Positions 25,148-34,120 of a DNA stretch of 64,000 nt are shown in pieces. The first letter of the stretch is position 1, and each line of letters opens with the position of its first letter. Below the pieces are notes generated by a model that was not told the origin of the DNA, searched no databases, and saw only the letters and a program-made list of their open reading frames with translations. Both the position numbers and the translations under genes were made by a program. Source of the DNA: Actinomycetota bacterium (GTDB taxonomy: Bacteria; Actinomycetota; CADDZG01; WHSQ01); contig WHSV01000001.1 in NCBI GenBank assembly GCA_009379915.1, positions 52,386 through 116,385 of the forward strand, read 5' to 3'.

Positions 25148-26269
25148 TTACTTCAACGGCAAGTTTGGATCGGGAGCTGCATCAAGGCTCGTATAGATCC
25201 CTCTCCGCAATAGTGCCGTTCCGCAGGACGCAACCATAGCGGCATTGTCCGTACATAGTTCTATCGGCGGCACATGCAAGGTGATCGAGCGATCCAGGCA
25301 CGCCTTTTCCAAACCCGTGCGCAATCCAGAATTCGCCGCAACTCCACCGCAAAGGAACAGGGTGTCGACCATCGTGTGATCGACGGCCGCCAGCGTCTTG
25401 GCGACCTCGATATCCACCACCGCCTGCTGGAACGAGGCGGCGACGTCGGCGACGTTGATCTCGTTTCCCTCGTATTCGAGTCTTCGCACGTAGTTCGTCA
25501 CCGAGGTCTTCAAGCCCGAATAGCTGACGTCGAAACCCGGTTCCCCGACCATGCTGCGAGGAAAACGAACCGCGTCCGGATTTCCAAGTAGTGACAGTCG
25601 ATCGATTTCCGGCCCTCCCGGATAGTCGAGGCCGAGGAAACGCGCCACCTTGTCGAAGGCCTCGCCGGCCGCGTCGTCCAGCGTCCCACCAAGGATCTCG
25701 TAGTCGCCGTGCCCCCGCGCGTGAACGAGCATCGTGTGACCTCCGGAGATGACGAGCACCACCGCCGGCCACTTCGCCGAGTAGTTACCGAGGAAGTTCG
25801 AGTAGATGTGCGCCTCGAGATGGTTCACACCAACGAACGGGATGTCCAGGACCGAGGCAATGGCCTTGGCCTCGGCGACCCCGACCAGCAGCGAGCCGAT
25901 GAGGCCCGGCCCCAGTGTCACCGCCACGGCATCCAGGTCCCAGAAAGTTGCATCCGCTCGCACGAGCGCCTCGCGAATCGCCGGAGTCAATGCTTCGACA
26001 TGTGCTCGGGCGGCCACCTCCGGAACGATCCCGCCGTACTCACCGTGCAACTCGGTCTGGGACGCGATGACGTTGGACAGAATGTCCCGGCCCCCCCGCA
26101 CGACGGAGGCGGACGTCTCGTCGCACGAGGTCTCGATGCCGAGGACGAGCGTCTCGTCATCCCACTCCTCGACGCGTTGCTCCTTGATCGCGGTCTGGGT
26201 GCCGGTCCACGTCGGATCGCTGGGCTCGACTCTCCAACTCTCGCCGAACGACCAGTCGTCCTTATCCAT
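25148..26269 (-). CDS. tsaD: tRNA N6-threonylcarbamoyladenosine synthase subunit TsaD
   Basis: TsaD transfers the threonylcarbamoyl group to A37 of tRNAs reading ANN codons. The start used is ATG 26269 (MDKDDWSFGESW), which overlaps the rimI stop by eight bases; the frame extends upstream but inside rimI. The product is 373 residues with TLVLGIETSCDETSASVV, the metal-binding NHLEAHIYSN, VISGGHTMLV, LDYPGGPEIDRL and CTDNAAMVAS, all standard. The N-terminal extension of about 35 residues before the core, rich in Trp and Glu, is unusual for TsaD. It closes the tsaE-tsaB-rimI-tsaD block. Confidence 0.96.
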   Translation of the reverse strand: MDKDDWSFGESWRVEPSDPTWTGTQTAIKEQRVEEWDDETLVLGIETSCDETSASVVRGGRDILSNVIASQTELHGEYGGIVPEVAARAHVEALTPAIREALVRADATFWDLDAVAVTLGPGLIGSLLVGVAEAKAIASVLDIPFVGVNHLEAHIYSNFLGNYSAKWPAVVLVISGGHTMLVHARGHGDYEILGGTLDDAAGEAFDKVARFLGLDYPGGPEIDRLSLLGNPDAVRFPRSMVGEPGFDVSYSGLKTSVTNYVRRLEYEGNEINVADVAASFQQAVVDIEVAKTLAAVDHTMVDTLFLCGGVAANSGLRTGLEKACLDRSITLHVPPIELCTDNAAMVASCGTALLRRGIYTSLDAAPDPNLPLK

Positions 26270-26855
26270 CGCGTTCCGTCTCAGAAGGCAACTCGGCGCC
26301 GGACGCCGGGCCGAATGTCGCGTCCAGCTCGTTGCGAATCCTTTGCAGGCGCAGCCTGTATTCGGTCGACCGAGCATCGCCGACCAGCATCACGTAGGCG
26401 TCTTCCCTGGTCTCGACGTAGTAACCCATCCGGACGCTCGTCGTCTCGAATCCAAACTTGGCATACATGTTCTGAGCTCCGATGTTCGAGACGCGCACCT
26501 CGAGAGAAAGGGTATCGGCACCTCGCGCGATCGCCTCGGTGATCAGAGCCAGTAGCAGTCGCGTTCCGACCTTTCTGCCGTGATATGCGAGGTCGACTGC
26601 GATGTTCGTCACGTGCGCCTCGCGTCCGGTGAACATCATGCCCGCATATCCAACGACGTAGCCATCGTGGCGAGCGACTAGGTAGGTCCGCGTGTTGCGT
26701 TGAGCGATCTCGGACAAGAAGAGCGTGAGGCTCCAGGGTCGGGGGTATACCATCGACTCGATCGCCATGACGCGCTTCAGATGACGGCGCCGCATGCGCA
26801 CGAGATCCACGTCGGCCAAGGGCCTGCGGTCGTCTGGCTGATGAGCGACGGCCAC
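26262..26855 (-). CDS. rimI: RimI-type N-acetyltransferase
   Basis: The 197-residue protein is a GNAT enzyme that usually acetylates N-terminal residues such as those of ribosomal protein bS18. The GTG start at 26855 shares its G with the TAG stop of tsaB and has CAGGAG at a good distance. Motifs: IESMVYPRPWSLTLFLSEI, VGYAGMMFTGREAHVTNIAV, the acetyl-CoA loop YHGRKVGTRLL and NMYAKFGFE. A C-terminal tail of about 45 residues (RSTEYRLRLQRIRNELDATF) is longer than in E. coli RimI. A larger open frame upstream is tsaB read out of frame. Confidence 0.93.
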   Translation of the reverse strand: MAVAHQPDDRRPLADVDLVRMRRRHLKRVMAIESMVYPRPWSLTLFLSEIAQRNTRTYLVARHDGYVVGYAGMMFTGREAHVTNIAVDLAYHGRKVGTRLLLALITEAIARGADTLSLEVRVSNIGAQNMYAKFGFETTSVRMGYYVETREDAYVMLVGDARSTEYRLRLQRIRNELDATFGPASGAELPSETERDG

Positions 26856-27595
26856 TACGCGCTCCTGCTCTCTCGGATTCGTTCCCACTGAATGCGCTTG
26901 GCGCTGTGACGAAGATACAAGGGCTTCAAGCCGTCCAACGAGTCGAAATCCTCCCGGTACAACCTCGGAAGGGCGAGCTCGACGAGTGCGGCAGCGCGCG
27001 GGAAAGCATGCCCCATCGTTCCGATTTCCACGCTGCTTCCAAGCTCTTCGAAGATCTCGCGGTACAGAAGCGCTCCGTTGCCGACCAGCAGGACCTCCCC
27101 CGGCTTCGATGCGATCCCGTTGGCCAGCTGCTCTGCTCGCTCGACGGTGTACTCGGTCATTCTCTGGATCCCGCCCGGCGAGGGTCGATAAAACGCGTGA
27201 AAGACCTCTTTCCGGCGTCCGTCGAGAACCGCGCAGATGGGCCGGGGCGAGTAGCGAACCTCGTAGGCGAGAAGATCGAGACTCGCCATTCCGACGATCG
27301 GCACGGACAGCGCCTGGGCGAGGGCCTTTGCGGTTGCGACACCGACCCGCATGCCCGTATAGAGGCCGGGCCCAAGCGAGACGGCAACACCTCCGATATT
27401 GCGAAAGCCGATGCCCGCGCCCTCGAGGCAAAACCGTATGGCCGGCATCAGCCACTCGTTGTAGATGGCTCCACTCTTGTGCTGAGGACCGTCGAGGGCC
27501 GCGCGCGACACGAGCGCGCTGGCCACGACTCCCTGCTCTGAGCCGATCGCCACGCTCGTTTGAGGCGTCGCTGTTTCGATTCCCAGCACTAACAA
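26855..27595 (-). CDS. tsaB: tRNA t6A synthesis protein TsaB
   Basis: TsaB is the TsaD partner required for t6A synthesis. The 246-residue protein has the actin-like start MLVLGIETATPQTSVAI, then VSLGPGLYTGMRVGVATAKA, PIVGMASLDLLA and CAVLDGRRKEVFHAFY, all typical of TsaB. Positioned 15 bases after tsaE, with rimI overlapping its stop. It contains one unusual Tyr in the PGLYTGMR segment, where most bacteria have PGSFTGLR. Confidence 0.95.
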   Translation of the reverse strand: MLVLGIETATPQTSVAIGSEQGVVASALVSRAALDGPQHKSGAIYNEWLMPAIRFCLEGAGIGFRNIGGVAVSLGPGLYTGMRVGVATAKALAQALSVPIVGMASLDLLAYEVRYSPRPICAVLDGRRKEVFHAFYRPSPGGIQRMTEYTVERAEQLANGIASKPGEVLLVGNGALLYREIFEELGSSVEIGTMGHAFPRAAALVELALPRLYREDFDSLDGLKPLYLRHSAKRIQWERIRESRSA

Positions 27596-27610
27596 GAAAC
27601 TCTCCTGGCG

Positions 27611-28231
27611 CTACTGACTGCCGGTCGAATCATCCGGCAGATCAAGCCTACGGTGACGAGACACATGATCAGGAACCCTCGTGAACCGCTCGCCCGACGA
27701 CTCGTCGGGCGACAGCGCGTCGAGCAGCGCCTCGGCGGTGACCCGCATGGTGTCCAGCTTGCGTTCCCACCCCGGCCCCCTCGCCCTGAAGGCGACCGCC
27801 CGGAACTCGTCGAGATCTTCGTCATCGCTCGCCGCCGTTTCGTAGTCGTCGCTCCGGCGCAGCTCGATCTCGAGATAACGGTTGGGAAGCAGCGGCGCCA
27901 CGGCTTCACCCCATTCCACAACGAGGATCGCTCCGGGATCGAGCAGCTCTTCGAAACCAAGATCCAACACTTCCTGAAAGTAGTTCAGGCGATAGACGTC
28001 GAGGTGAACGATCGGATACCGCCCGTTGTATTCGTGCACGAGAGTGAAAGTGGGGCTCGTCACTCGCCCGTCGACCTCCAGAGCGCCGGCAAGTCCCTGC
28101 ACGAAGCAGGTCTTGCCCGCGCCCAGGTCCCCGTTGAGGCTCAGAACGTCACCCGGAAGAAGAACCGGCGCGAGCGAGGCACCGAGGATGCGGGTCTCCT
28201 CGGCGGAACGCGAGTCGACCAGCCACGTCAC
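27611..28231 (-). CDS. tsaE: tRNA t6A synthesis ATPase TsaE
   Basis: TsaE is the small P-loop ATPase that regulates the TsaB-TsaD complex. From the GTG at 28231 it is 206 residues, with Walker A GDLGAGKT (residues 34-41), TSPTFTLVHEYNG, HLDVYRLN and ILVVEWGEAV as in the family. A C-terminal extension of about 60 residues after the core (ERKLDTMRVTAEALLDALSP) is longer than the roughly 150-residue norm. No strong ribosome binding site precedes the GTG; coupling to the uracil-DNA glycosylase gene, which ends 37 bases upstream, may help. Confidence 0.93.
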   Translation of the reverse strand: MTWLVDSRSAEETRILGASLAPVLLPGDVLSLNGDLGAGKTCFVQGLAGALEVDGRVTSPTFTLVHEYNGRYPIVHLDVYRLNYFQEVLDLGFEELLDPGAILVVEWGEAVAPLLPNRYLEIELRRSDDYETAASDDEDLDEFRAVAFRARGPGWERKLDTMRVTAEALLDALSPDESSGERFTRVPDHVSRHRRLDLPDDSTGSQ

Positions 28232-28268
28232 GTGCGAGGCCCGCCCGTCGAAGGGCCCGAGGGAGGGA

Positions 28269-28913
28269 TCACCCGAAGAAATCCAGTTGCTCGGCGCCGT
28301 CCGCGGCTGTGAATTCGGTCGAGGTGTCGGCCCGGGCCTCCGCAGCGGCGCGTCGCTCGTCGAGGACGTTGCGAACCAACCGAAAGTCCTCTCGCATCGC
28401 GTCGATCGTGCTGATGCCTCCAAACCGGCCTCCGCGAAGAGCCGCCGCCGGGTGAAACGTGGGCACGATCGACGCACCCTTGCGGGCGTACACCTGACCG
28501 CGTGCCCGAGTGATCCCTACCGGAGAGTCGAGGATGAACTTCGTTGCGAAGTTCCCGAGGGTGATGATCACCTCGGGCCGCATGTAGTTCAGCTGAGCGC
28601 TCAGGTAGGGCCTGCACGCCTCGATCTCGTCGGTTTGGGGATCGCGGTTGCCGGGAGGGCGACATTTGATCACGTTGACAATCGCCGCCTGTGTCCGATC
28701 AAGATCGATCTCGGCCAACAATTTGTCGAGCAACTGCCCCGCCGCCCCGACGAAGGGCACCCCCTGCTTGTCCTCGTTGAAACCGGGAGCCTCGCCGATG
28801 ATGCAGACCTCGGAGTCCAGGCTGCCGTCGGCCCATACGACCTGGGTTCGGGTCTCGGCCAGGCGGCACTTCGTGCAGGTCAGAGCCTCGGATCTGATGG
28901 CTTCGATGTCCAT
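28269..28913 (-). CDS. Family 4 uracil-DNA glycosylase
   Basis: The enzyme removes uracil from DNA. The 214-residue protein has the family-4 features: Cys13 and Cys16 (TCTKCRL) of the iron-sulfur cluster, GEAPGFNEDKQGVPFVGAAG (the catalytic motif), NVIKCRPPGNRDP with the third Cys, a fourth in EACRPYL, and PTFHPAAALR near the end. ATG 28913 is the start. It heads the minus-strand block UDG, tsaE, tsaB, rimI, tsaD, sulfatase. A C-terminal tail of about 40 residues is acidic and Ala-rich. Confidence 0.95.
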   Translation of the reverse strand: MDIEAIRSEALTCTKCRLAETRTQVVWADGSLDSEVCIIGEAPGFNEDKQGVPFVGAAGQLLDKLLAEIDLDRTQAAIVNVIKCRPPGNRDPQTDEIEACRPYLSAQLNYMRPEVIITLGNFATKFILDSPVGITRARGQVYARKGASIVPTFHPAAALRGGRFGGISTIDAMREDFRLVRNVLDERRAAAEARADTSTEFTAADGAEQLDFFG

Positions 28914-29142
28914 TGGGGCTTCAGTCTTTCATTCATCGGCCCGGGTGCGCTCGTCCCCCTTAGCTAACAAAAATTGCGCCTGAGATCGTGCGAAATAGCT
29001 ACAAACTTTCGGGTACAACGGACTTAACAGGACAGAGAACTCTGTGACATGATCGGCCCTGAACCGGTGCGGAGATCCGGTTACTTGCAATGCTTCGTCA
29101 AGCAGCGGCGTCAGCGACGACGTCGGGGGACAGGGTTCGCCA

Positions 29143-30441
29143 GTGCAGGCAACAGCTTCGGCATCCGGCCCGGTTCGTGGTGACTTCGGGAAGTTCTGGG
29201 TCGGGCAGTCCATTTCGAACCTGGGTAGCTCTATAACGCTTTTCGCCCTGCCGCTGCTCGTTTACGAGCTGACCGGCTCCGCGGTCAACCTGGCCTTGAC
29301 GACGGCCGTGCAGTTTGTTCCTCACCTACTTTTTGGCCTAATCATTGGCGCGTACGTCGACCGATTGGATCGCAAGAAACTGATGATCACCGTCGACCTC
29401 TTGCGTGTCGTCGTGATCAGCACCATCCCGTTGATGGCCGCTCTCGACTCTCTGACCGTGTCGTGGATCTACGGCACCGGCTTCGTGATGTCTATCCTGA
29501 CGATCTTCTTCGACTCCTCTCAGTTCGCCGCGATTCCAAGCCTCGTTTCCGAGAAGGACCTCGTGACCGCGAACGGAAGGATTCAAGCGAGTTTTGCCGG
29601 TGCTCAGATCGCCGGCCCCCTTGCCGCGGGACTGCTCGTTTCGGTCCTGCCCATCTCCGGCGTCGTGCTGGTGGACGCGTCCACCTTCTTGATCTCGGCC
29701 TTCTCGCTGGCGGCGATCAAGAAACGATTCAACCTGGTTGAGCGAGACACAACGTCTCCTTCGAGCCTGTGGAGCGACGTGATGGAGGGGCTCCGGTACG
29801 TTATGCGCCATCCGGTGCTGCGAGACATCTCTTTGATGTTGGCGCTCGCCAACCTCCTAGCGGCACCGATCTACTCGCAGGTCATCCTCTTTGCCGACGT
29901 ACAGCTGAACGCATCCCGATCCGAGACCGCGTTCATCTACGCGACCGGGGCGCTCGGGATGATGCTCTTCGGGCTGATGGCGGGCCGAATCAGGAAGCGC
30001 TTCTCGTTCAGCACCGTTGCGAAGTGGGCGCTCATTATCGAGAGCTGCCTGTACGTCGTCTTCGCGCTGATGACCAACGTATGGCTCGCGATGATTGTGT
30101 TCGGCCTGATGCAAGGTCACGGAATCCTGTTCAACGTACAGACCTCGAGCCTCAGGCAACTGATAACTCCGAATCAGATCCTCGGCCGGGTCATGTCCAT
30201 CGCCGCGGTCCTGGCGTGGTCGGCCATCCCCCTGGGTTCCTATCTCGGTGGGCTGGCAATCGAGGCGACCGGCCGGCCCGATCAGATCTACGCCATCCTC
30301 GGAGGCGTTTCGCTGATAATCCCGCTGTTCTTCTTCACCTTTACCGAGCTGAAACGAGCGGAGAAGCACATTCTGGGCACCGAAGTGGAGGCCGATCAGC
30401 CGACCATCAATCTGCCGGACAACAGGCTGTCCGCGAGCTAG
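29143..30441 (+). CDS. MFS transporter (macrolide/multidrug efflux-like)
   Basis: The 432-residue membrane protein has about 12 hydrophobic helices and resembles the EntS/MefA-like major facilitator group: FGKFWVGQSISNLGSSITLF in helix 1, the motif A-like GAYVDRLDRKKLMITVDLLR between helices 2 and 3, and LVTANGRIQASFAGAQIAGP in the middle, which is very typical of this group. It starts at GTG 29143. The gap upstream (28914-29142) separates it from the divergent UDG gene. The substrate is unknown; no regulator gene adjoins it. Confidence 0.88.
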   Translation: MQATASASGPVRGDFGKFWVGQSISNLGSSITLFALPLLVYELTGSAVNLALTTAVQFVPHLLFGLIIGAYVDRLDRKKLMITVDLLRVVVISTIPLMAALDSLTVSWIYGTGFVMSILTIFFDSSQFAAIPSLVSEKDLVTANGRIQASFAGAQIAGPLAAGLLVSVLPISGVVLVDASTFLISAFSLAAIKKRFNLVERDTTSPSSLWSDVMEGLRYVMRHPVLRDISLMLALANLLAAPIYSQVILFADVQLNASRSETAFIYATGALGMMLFGLMAGRIRKRFSFSTVAKWALIIESCLYVVFALMTNVWLAMIVFGLMQGHGILFNVQTSSLRQLITPNQILGRVMSIAAVLAWSAIPLGSYLGGLAIEATGRPDQIYAILGGVSLIIPLFFFTFTELKRAEKHILGTEVEADQPTINLPDNRLSAS

Positions 30442-30694
30442 CACCACCGCTCCAGACTGGTTGCCTTCAATCGACTGGGGTGCGAGATTCATCCGATGAG
30501 AGTTCTCGAAGAGGCGCGCTGATTGTGCGGACGGACGGCGGGTGCCCCATCGGGCCGATCGGCACGCTCATCTGGCGACGACGCCCTCGGAGTTGAGGTG
30601 ACGTACCGGTTGAAGTACGTGACGAAGCGCCAAAACACATTTGCATCTGTGGGGCGGTCCACGAAGGTCCCGCGACGCCCTGTTGTTTTCCTCC

Positions 30695-31834
30695 ATGCGG
30701 CAGAGGGCTGACGAGAGAACGCGCGTCGGGATAGTCGCTCGCCTGTGGGCGGCGTTCGGCATCTTCGGCGTTTTCTGGGGCGGCTGGGGGGCGCTGCTTC
30801 CCGACGTGCAGAGACAGGTGAGCGCCACCGACGCCACTCTCGGCCGAGCGCTGCTGTTTATCGCGCTTGGCGCAATCGGGGGAATGCTCCTCGCGGGAAG
30901 GGTGGCCGACCGGTTCCGGGCCAGGACGCTCCTCCCCGGCGCGCTCGCCTTCGCGGTGACCATCCCTCCTCTGATTCTGCCGAGCAGCCTTCCGACGTTT
31001 CTGGTCGCTCTGACGGTGATGGGCGCGGCTTCGGGTGCATACGACGTCTTCATCAACGGGTCTGCGTCGGTCTACGAAACGATCTACGACGCCAAGATCA
31101 TGGGTGGGATGCACGCGCTCTTCTCTGCCGGGGTACTGGTGTCGAGCCCGCTGGTCGGAGTCGCGCGCCAAATGGGGGCCGGGCCGGCCGAAGTGCTCCC
31201 GGTGCTTGCGGTGCTCGTCGTCATCGTCGGCCTGTTCCTCCCCGGCGTGGACCTTCCCACCTCCACACACGAATCCCGGGCGCGCGTTCGCTTGACACCC
31301 CAGCTCATGCTGCTCGGCACTCTGTGCGCGCTCGCATTTCTCATCGAGGACGGGCTCTTGTCGTGGAGTGCGATTCACCTCGAGAGAACGCTCGGTGGCA
31401 ACGAGATCGTTGGGGGCCTGGGCCCCGGCGTTCTTGCGGGTTCGATGGTCGCCGGCCGGGCTCTCACGCAAGCGGTGTCCCGACGCTTTAGCGAGAGGCA
31501 GTTGATCGGTGCTTCCGGGCTGTTCGGCACCGCCGGAGCGACGGTCTTCGCGCTCACGTCGAGTGCCACCCTCGGTCTGGCGGGCATCGCTCTCACGGGA
31601 CTGGCGATCTCCGTAGTCGCTCCGTTGATCTTCGGGGTGGCCGGCCGAGTCGGCGGTCCCGGGCGCCAGGCGAGCTCTATTGCACGCGTGTCGACGATCG
31701 CCTACTTCGGCTTCGTCGTCGGTCCCGCGCTGGTGGGTGGAGTTGCCGGTGCGGCCTCTCTGCCCGTCGGCTTGCTGGTGATGACGGCCGCAGCGCTGCT
31801 GCTGGCGGCCGGTAGCCGCCTCATGCCCGTGTGA
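30695..31834 (+). CDS. MFS transporter
   Basis: The 379-residue protein from ATG 30695 (MRQRADERTRVGIVARLW) has about 12 membrane segments in two halves. GMLLAGRVADRFRARTLLPG is the helix 2-3 loop with G-x3-D-R-x-x-R, and VMGAASGAYDVFINGSASV and MGGMHALFSAGVLVSSPL are typical of sugar-like or drug-like MFS members (similar to YbjJ/FucP-type proteins). The frame extends 18 codons upstream without a good ribosome binding site. It is not obviously in an operon with the preceding transporter (253 bases apart). Substrate unknown. Confidence 0.85.
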   Translation: MRQRADERTRVGIVARLWAAFGIFGVFWGGWGALLPDVQRQVSATDATLGRALLFIALGAIGGMLLAGRVADRFRARTLLPGALAFAVTIPPLILPSSLPTFLVALTVMGAASGAYDVFINGSASVYETIYDAKIMGGMHALFSAGVLVSSPLVGVARQMGAGPAEVLPVLAVLVVIVGLFLPGVDLPTSTHESRARVRLTPQLMLLGTLCALAFLIEDGLLSWSAIHLERTLGGNEIVGGLGPGVLAGSMVAGRALTQAVSRRFSERQLIGASGLFGTAGATVFALTSSATLGLAGIALTGLAISVVAPLIFGVAGRVGGPGRQASSIARVSTIAYFGFVVGPALVGGVAGAASLPVGLLVMTAAALLLAAGSRLMPV

Positions 31835-31973
31835 TCACGTGGTTTCGACCATTAGCCGACGCTCACGGTGGTTCTTGGTCGGGAGAGCGGGCCGAACCGG
31901 TCCAGACGCGCGCCGATCTCCCCTTCGACGCCGCCTCTGGGCTTGTCAACGTCAAGAATCGGAAAAGCCCCGG

Positions 31974-33077
31974 CTAGACGAGCAGCTCGCCGTCCTCGAG
32001 CAGAGGGTCTCCGTCGACGGTGACGCGCCCGCCGCGCCGAAGGTCGCACACCATGTCCCAGTGCACGGCCGACTTGTTGGTGCCACCCGACTCCGGATAC
32101 GAGGCTCCCAGGGCGAGGTGGACGGTGCCGCCGATCTTCTCGTCGAGCAGCACCTCACCGGTGTAGTTCGTGATCCCGTAGTTGCTGCCGATGCCGAGCT
32201 CGCCGAGGATCCGGGCGCCCTCGTCGGTGTCGAGCGTCTTGATGAGGAACTCTTCGTTCTTGGTTGCGGTCGCATCGACGACCTTGCCGTCGGCGAACTC
32301 GAGCCGGATGCCCTCGACGCTCTGGCCCCCGTAGTGCGCGGGAAAGCTGAACGTGACATGCCCCCGTGTCGCGGTTTCGATCGGGCCGGTGAAGATCTCG
32401 CCGTCGGGAAAATTCTCCTTGCCGTCGGCCGGAAGAAAGATGCGGTCCGCTACCTCGAGGGTCAGGTCCGTACCCTCGCCGCTGATGTGAACCTCGTTTC
32501 GTCCCTTGAGCCAGTCGATGAGCTGGGCGTGACGTTCGGCCGTCTTCTTCCACTCGGCCACCGGGTCGGGCGCATCGATCAGACACGCTCCGTAGAAGAA
32601 GTCCTCGTACTCGGCCAGGCTCATCTCCGCGTCCATTGCGTGCGCTTCGGTGGGAAACAGCGTGACGTTCCAGCGCACCTCGCCCTTGGCCGCTCGGTCG
32701 AAGAAACGTTCGAGCAGTGGTTCGCGCGCCTTGCTTCTGGTCACCTGCCGGGCAGGGTCCATCTTGGAAAGCTGGCGGGTGTTGGAGTCCGAGATGATCG
32801 AGAAGCTCACGTCTATGTGGTCGTAGATCCAGGTATCCGTCGGCCAGATGTACTCGAGCTGGTGGTCCTCGGCGTGGCGGTACAGCAGTGGCTCGGCGGC
32901 GGGAATGGAAGCCCGGATGGTTGGGTGTGCTCCGCGCTTCAAGCAGCGTTCGTAGAGTGCAAGAATTAGTGGCTCGGCCACATAAGACCCGCTGATCATC
33001 ACGAGGTCGCCCTCCTTCACCTCGGTCGAATAGTCGACGAGGATGTCGGCGAGCCTCTCTGCCCTCGAGTCCTTCAT
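31974..33077 (-). CDS. Aminopeptidase, peptidase family M29
   Basis: The 367-residue protein is a metal-dependent exopeptidase of the AmpS/AmpT/PepS type. Recognisable segments: RLADILVDYSTEVKEGDLVM at the N-terminus, WPTDTWIYDHIDV, FPDGEIFTGPIETATRGHVT, IGSNYGITNYTGEVLLDEKI (metal Glu residues), GTVHLALGASYPESGG and KSAVHWDMVCDLR (His and Asp ligands). Length fits the family (about 360-415). Its ATG overlaps the stop of the alpha/beta hydrolase gene by four bases, so alr, hydrolase and aminopeptidase form a coupled unit. It is likely cytoplasmic. Confidence 0.92.
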   Translation of the reverse strand: MKDSRAERLADILVDYSTEVKEGDLVMISGSYVAEPLILALYERCLKRGAHPTIRASIPAAEPLLYRHAEDHQLEYIWPTDTWIYDHIDVSFSIISDSNTRQLSKMDPARQVTRSKAREPLLERFFDRAAKGEVRWNVTLFPTEAHAMDAEMSLAEYEDFFYGACLIDAPDPVAEWKKTAERHAQLIDWLKGRNEVHISGEGTDLTLEVADRIFLPADGKENFPDGEIFTGPIETATRGHVTFSFPAHYGGQSVEGIRLEFADGKVVDATATKNEEFLIKTLDTDEGARILGELGIGSNYGITNYTGEVLLDEKIGGTVHLALGASYPESGGTNKSAVHWDMVCDLRRGGRVTVDGDPLLEDGELLV

Positions 33078-34120
33078 TTGCGCCCCTTGCTTGATTTCCG
33101 ATTACGCCGACCCAGCGCGTCGGCGAAGAACCGATCAAGCATCTCATTGACCTCGACGTGTCTCTCCATCATCGACATGTGCCCGACACCTTCCAGGAGC
33201 TGGAGCTCGGCCTTCGGAAGGTGGTCGGCGAGGTAGACCGATGCATCGCTCAGGGTGAGGCGATCCTCCGACCCGCTCACGACCAGGCACGGAACCGTGA
33301 TCTCGTCGAGCCGTCCGGCGGCGTCGAAGACTCTGTACGACCTGATGAGATCGAACAGGACACCGCTCGCCGTCTCGGCCGTCATGTCGTACACGAAGTC
33401 GATTTGGCGAGCCGAAGCCTGAGGGCCGAACGCGGCGAAGGCCACGCCCCAGAACATGGCATCCGAGGGTTTGATGACCGCGCGCAGCTTGTCCAACCGA
33501 ACCGACTGAGAGCCCAGCAGGTCGAAGGGCCGCCGGACGAATCGTTCGAGGCGAGCGACCGTAGCTCCGCCGAGCACGGTCTCGATCGCGGGACCGTACG
33601 TCGTGTTCAGCAGAGCCAAGCCCTTAATGACGGCGCCCTGTAGTTCGGGATGGTCAAGGCACAACTGCTGGGCGACCATCCCTCCGACGGAGTGCCCGAC
33701 GATGACGACCTCCTCGAGGCGCGCGTCCTCGATGACCGCGAGAAGATCCTGAGCAAGCCGCTCGATCGTGTAGTCACCCTCGCCCTTCGGCTGCGACAGA
33801 CCATGCCCGCGCAGGTCGTAGAAGAGAAGGCGCCGGCCCTCGAACGCATCCATCTGGTAGTGCCACATGTCCGTCCGCAGCGCCGAACCATGCAGGAAGA
33901 CGACGCCTCGCTTGGAACGGGGGCCGGACTCCTCGATAAAGATGCGCGCGCCATCCGGCCTGGTGAGGCGACGCGTGCGTTCGCCTCGCTTGGTTCCGAA
34001 GCCCTCGCCGGACTCGGTGTCGCCCACGCGTCTTTTTCTGAGCGCGACCTTCTCGGCAATGACACCCGCAGCCAGTCCTGCGGCCGCGGTGGCAAGCGCA
34101 ACCCCACTGGATCTCTTCAT
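33074..34120 (-). CDS. Alpha/beta hydrolase
   Basis: The 348-residue protein from ATG 34120 begins with a hydrophobic stretch (VALATAAAGLAAGVIAEKVAL) that could anchor it in the membrane. The fold is evident from VVFLHGSALRTDMW (oxyanion region), YDLRGHGLS, the nucleophile elbow VGHSVGGMVAQQ with Ser, CLVVSGSEDRLT with the acid, and GVGHMSMME with the catalytic His. A helical lid lies between about residues 190 and 270. It sits between alr and the aminopeptidase gene with four-base overlaps at both ends. The same alr-hydrolase order is common in actinobacteria. Substrate unknown. Confidence 0.9.
   Translation of the reverse strand: MKRSSGVALATAAAGLAAGVIAEKVALRKRRVGDTESGEGFGTKRGERTRRLTRPDGARIFIEESGPRSKRGVVFLHGSALRTDMWHYQMDAFEGRRLLFYDLRGHGLSQPKGEGDYTIERLAQDLLAVIEDARLEEVVIVGHSVGGMVAQQLCLDHPELQGAVIKGLALLNTTYGPAIETVLGGATVARLERFVRRPFDLLGSQSVRLDKLRAVIKPSDAMFWGVAFAAFGPQASARQIDFVYDMTAETASGVLFDLIRSYRVFDAAGRLDEITVPCLVVSGSEDRLTLSDASVYLADHLPKAELQLLEGVGHMSMMERHVEVNEMLDRFFADALGRRNRKSSKGRK

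Noticed and set aside
26856..27455. N-terminal extension of rimI by 200 codons
   Set aside because: This stretch is tsaB in another frame. The GTG at 26855 has a good ribosome binding site and gives a normal RimI length.
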